Shown here piece after piece: positions 22,876-25,410 of a DNA stretch of 25,410 bases. Position numbers and translations under genes: made by a program. Under the pieces are notes generated by a model. That model was not told the DNA's origin. It ran no database searches and was given only the letters and a program-made list of their open reading frames with translations. This stretch comes from Lysobacterales bacterium. GTDB lineage: Bacteria; Pseudomonadota; Gammaproteobacteria; Xanthomonadales; Ahniellaceae. Positions within the stretch are counted from its first letter, which is position 1; the number at the start of each line of letters is the position of its first letter. Location: assembly GCA_016703225.1 (NCBI GenBank), contig JADJCM010000004.1, positions 1 through 25,410 of the forward strand, given 5' to 3'.

Positions 22876-25063
22876 CTATTCAAACCCATCCGCGAACACC
22901 GCGGTGGACGTTGTTGACGCAGGCAGCACCAACAGGTTGGCGGAGCGGCCGGGACGCTGGTCAGGGTCAGGGTGGTGCCATTGATGCTGCCATTGCCGGC
23001 CTGCGCGAAACGCTGGAAGGCATCGAAGCGATACAGCTGCCAGTTGCCGCTCATGGTGCCGGAGAGGTTGATGCTGATGTCGCGCGGTGCGGTGGCGCGG
23101 TTGATCAGCACGATGCGCAGCGCCTGTCCGGGCTGGTCGATGGCGTAGGCGCCGAGCTCCGTGCCATTGCTCGCGGTGGCGGGGATGCTGTCGCCGAGCA
23201 CGCGCGTGTTCGCGCCGTCGTAGTCGAGGAACATGCGGAAGGCGTCCTCGCTCAACGAGCCGGTCTCCGGCGCGACCCAGCGCGTGGCCACATCGACGCC
23301 TTCGCGCCCGAAGATGGCCAGGGCTTCGGCCTGCGCCAGCGCACCGCTCGGGCCTTCGTCCGGTCCCCACTCTGTACTCGGTGAGGGCGATGTCGAGACC
23401 GGGGCAGCGCGCGTCGATCCATTCGCGCAGGCGCGGGATCAGCCGCACCTCGTCATCGACCCAGGACTCCGAGGTATAGGCGGGTCGTACAGCTCGCGCA
23501 GCGAGCGCAGGCGCTGCGCCGCGAGTCCGCGGGCAGTTCCGAGTTCGAACTGCCGCCCCAAGCCGCAGACATTGCCCCGCGGATAGAAGTGCACGTCGAG
23601 CGCATCGACCAGACGCAAGCCGCCGTGTGCGGTGGCGTAGTCGCAGACCTGCTTCACGTACCACTCGACGAAGGGCAGGCCGCCATGGGCCTGGCGGTCG
23701 GGACCGTCGATGCAGCTGACGCCGCACGGCGGCATCGGCCGCCGGAGCTGAACAGGTCGCACCAGCCCCAGGTCACCGGCCCGAGCACCTTCGCGGCCGG
23801 TCTGGCCTGCTTGATCGCGAGCGCGACATCGCGGCCGCGCGTCCAGACCTCGTCGTGGTCGGCGGCACCGGGTGCACGTCGCGGTGGGTCGAGTTCCACA
23901 GCATCGGCTCGTTGTCGAGCGCATACCGGCGCACCACGCCCATCCGCTGCGCCGGGCGCGTCGCCAGGTGCGTGATCCAGTTGCCGATCCTCGGTGTTGG
24001 TCAGCGCACCGAAGTGTCCGCGATGTCGTTGTTGATGATCGGCCCGTTATTGCAATATCCGGTGTTGTTGACGACGTTCTGGCACTCGCCGTTGCCGCGG
24101 CGTCGGCGCTGCACCAGCCGGGTGGACTGCCGCCGAAGTAGGAGCATTCGTTCTGGTCCTGCGGGCCGTACCGGCGATCGAGGACGACTAGCGGCTGATG
24201 CGGTCGCCGATCGGCTTGAGGCCGATGGTCGGAATGCTCACGATCGCCTGACCACCGTTCGCGCGCGTGGTCGCGACAATCGTTCAGGGTCGAATTGCCC
24301 GGCAGTCCGCTGCTGCCGGAGCCGTCGGCGATGTTCTGCCAGAACCAGTCGAACGCAGTGTTGGGGCGGACTGCCAGTTGCAACGGGTGGTGCTGTTGCC
24401 GCCGGGCGGCGCAGGGGAAAGCGCAGATCGACGTGCTGGGCGTCGTCGCCGAAGTTCGCCATAGATATCCGGGGCGAATCAGAGCGCCGCGGTCCGGTCA
24501 GGTTCACCGACACCGACAGCGGGCTGGCAGCTGAGCGGCGTGCCACGCGCGTTGAACTGGAGGTCGTCGGGGGCCAACGTGCCCTGGTTGCCGCCGGTGG
24601 TAGTCCATCACAACAGACCGTCTGAAGGCGCCGTGCGTGAGCGTTGTGGTGGCGTCGAAGGCGGTCACCAGACGCCACTGATTGGCGACCACGTTGCCGC
24701 CGCTGATGCTGTGTCGTTGAGGTCGAACGCGGCGACATTGAGGACCGCTATCAGGTCAGGTAGATGCTGACCTGCTGCCCGCCGGTGCTGCCGCCGTGCA
24801 CCCAGCGCGTCAGTGACTGGTAATCGGTGAAGCGATGCTTCTCGGTCTGGTTGACCAGTGACGACGCCGCCCCACGGTTGTCTGGCTCCATGCGGATCGA
24901 ATCCATGGCCGCATGCACCGGACTGGTGTTGGCGAGGTTGTGCGTGGTTCAGCTCCAGTCCCTGCAGCCGGGCGCGCGGCGCGTCGGCGTACCAGACGAG
25001 GTTCTGCGCGAGGCCTGGCAGCGGCTAACCCAGGAGCAACAGCAGAAGGCAGCGAAAGCGCGA
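22876..25063 (-). CDS. Secreted glycoside hydrolase family 44 protein with C-terminal FADGFE tail, heavily frameshifted
   Basis: GH44 enzymes are retaining endo-beta-glucanases or xyloglucanases. Joined across frames, the protein starts with a leucine-rich signal segment (CLLLLLL, ~25050) and QNLVWYADAPRARLQGLE, then a beta-rich N-terminal region (TEKHRFTDYQSLTRWVHGGS). The catalytic domain shows GGNSTTRCNWQ (~24390), DWFWQNIADGSG, IVSIPTIGLKPIGDR, ALDNEPMLWNSTHRDVHP with the acid/base glutamate (~23900), KVLGPVTWGWCDLF, VDALDVHFYPRGNVCGLG and LDIALTEY with the candidate nucleophile (~23385). A final beta-domain (LRIVLINRATAPRDISINLSG) ends in VFADGFE-stop. More than ten indels break it, so the first codon is uncertain by tens of bases. 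It is predicted to be exported and to act on plant-type polysaccharide. It is convergent with the HAD gene. Confidence 0.87.
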
Positions 25064-25142
25064 TCAGGACTCGGAAGTGCGGGTGATGCTAGCCAGTACG
25101 TCAATTTCCTCTGCGGACGCGTCATGGAGCTGAGGAGAGCGC

Positions 25143-25167
25143 CTTGAAACGCGACCCGGCCCCTTTA
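25143..25167 (+). promoter_or_regulatory. Sigma-32-type heat-shock promoter for htpG
   Basis: CTTGAAA (25143-25149) and CCCCTTTA (25160-25167) match the sigma-32 elements CTTGAAA and CCCCATNT. The gap is 10 bases where 11-16 is usual; one missing base, as in many places nearby, would correct it. The elements lie 43-67 bases before the htpG ATG. GGAAGG at 25194-25199 is the ribosome site. Confidence 0.6.
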
Positions 25168-25209
25168 ACAGGCAGCGGTCTCAATTGATCGCCGGAAGGC
25201 TTCCCCGCC

Positions 25210-25410
25210 ATGAACGCCGGAAACCGCCCCCGCCACGCGAAACCCGCCGCTATGAAGCCGAAGTCGAGCAGGTCCGAAACTGGTCACCCATTCGCCTTTA
25301 CTCGCGCGAAGGAGATCTTCCTGCGCGAGCTGGTCCGAACGCCTCCGATGCGCTCGACAAGTTGCGCTTCGAGGCGATCGCCGTATCCGGCGCTTGCCGC
25401 CGGCGACAGC
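25210..25410 (+). CDS. htpG: HtpG (Hsp90 chaperone), N-terminal fragment, frameshifted
   Basis: The joined frames read YEAEVEQV, then THSLYSREEIFLRELV, ASDALDKLRFEAIA and PALAAGDS. This is the start of the Hsp90 ATPase domain, in which the E of the EIFLREL segment takes part in ATP hydrolysis and the N of the S-N-A-S-D motif binds Mg2+-ATP; the asparagine is partly lost in the error-rich text. Hsp90 assists folding of client proteins after heat stress in the cytoplasm. Its start ATG 25210 is followed by a short non-conserved leader (MNAGNRP), as is usual. At least three single-base indels occur in 200 bases. The gene runs out of the window, so most of it is not seen. Confidence 0.9.
   Translation, partial: MNAGNRPRHAKPAAMKPKSSRSETGHPFAFTRAKEIFLRELVRTPPMRSTSCASRRSPYPALAAGDS

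Overview
The window is high-GC bacterial DNA. It most resembles a gammaproteobacterium of the Lysobacterales/Xanthomonadales, possibly near Rhodanobacteraceae; this placement is an inference. It rests on the pgk, hemN-fnr and kup gene types, REP-like palindromes carrying a GTAGGAGC core, and secreted proteins that end in F-A-(N/D)-G-F-E. Single-base indels break almost every gene in the first ~5 kb and last ~5 kb, while the middle (about 5.3-20.1 kb) is nearly clean. I read the breaks as low-coverage contig-end errors rather than gene decay, and I give the breakpoints that can be located.

Layout. (1) 1-2206, + strand: lipid and envelope genes, namely an OlsF-like two-domain acyltransferase (5' end outside the window) and an LpxH-type metallophosphoesterase. 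(2) 2211-3874, - strand: a secreted M64 zinc peptidase. (3) 3919-6082, - strand: the two 3-oxoacid CoA-transferase subunits (scoA, scoB), separated by a tightly packed pair made of a nucleotidyltransferase-fold protein and a small partner. (4) 6163-9646, - strand: an alginate-export-type outer-membrane porin with a clear terminator, then a cytochrome cd1 nitrite reductase (nirS) with an additional N-terminal cytochrome c domain. (5) 9647-9825: a divergent control region with two FNR-type boxes. (6) 9826-12033, + strand: a TonB-dependent heme/hemoglobin-type receptor. (7) 12034-12423: a non-coding island with a perfect 28-bp inverted repeat flanked by two oppositely oriented tandem arrays (32-bp period on the left, 25-bp period on the right). 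(8) 12424-20450, - strand: seven genes, transcribed in the order hemN, fnr, kdpD-like, kdpE, kup, sirB2-like, mgtC/DUF4010. (9) 20609-22832, + strand: pgk, a small membrane protein and a HAD phosphatase. (10) 22876-~25063, - strand: a secreted family 44 glycoside hydrolase. (11) 25143-25410, + strand: a heat-shock-type promoter and the start of htpG.

How the genes fit together. The central theme is low-oxygen respiration and heme. An FNR protein with a full [4Fe-4S] cysteine set and the E-x-x-S-R recognition helix is encoded directly after oxygen-independent coproporphyrinogen oxidase (hemN). FNR-type boxes lie upstream of hemN and between nirS and the heme receptor. This predicts one oxygen-responsive circuit that raises heme synthesis, heme uptake and nitrite respiration together. 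A second module, a short KdpD-like kinase with KdpE and Kup, suggests potassium-responsive control of Kup without a Kdp ATPase in view. The window contains no rRNA, no tRNA I could recognise, no CRISPR array and no transposase.
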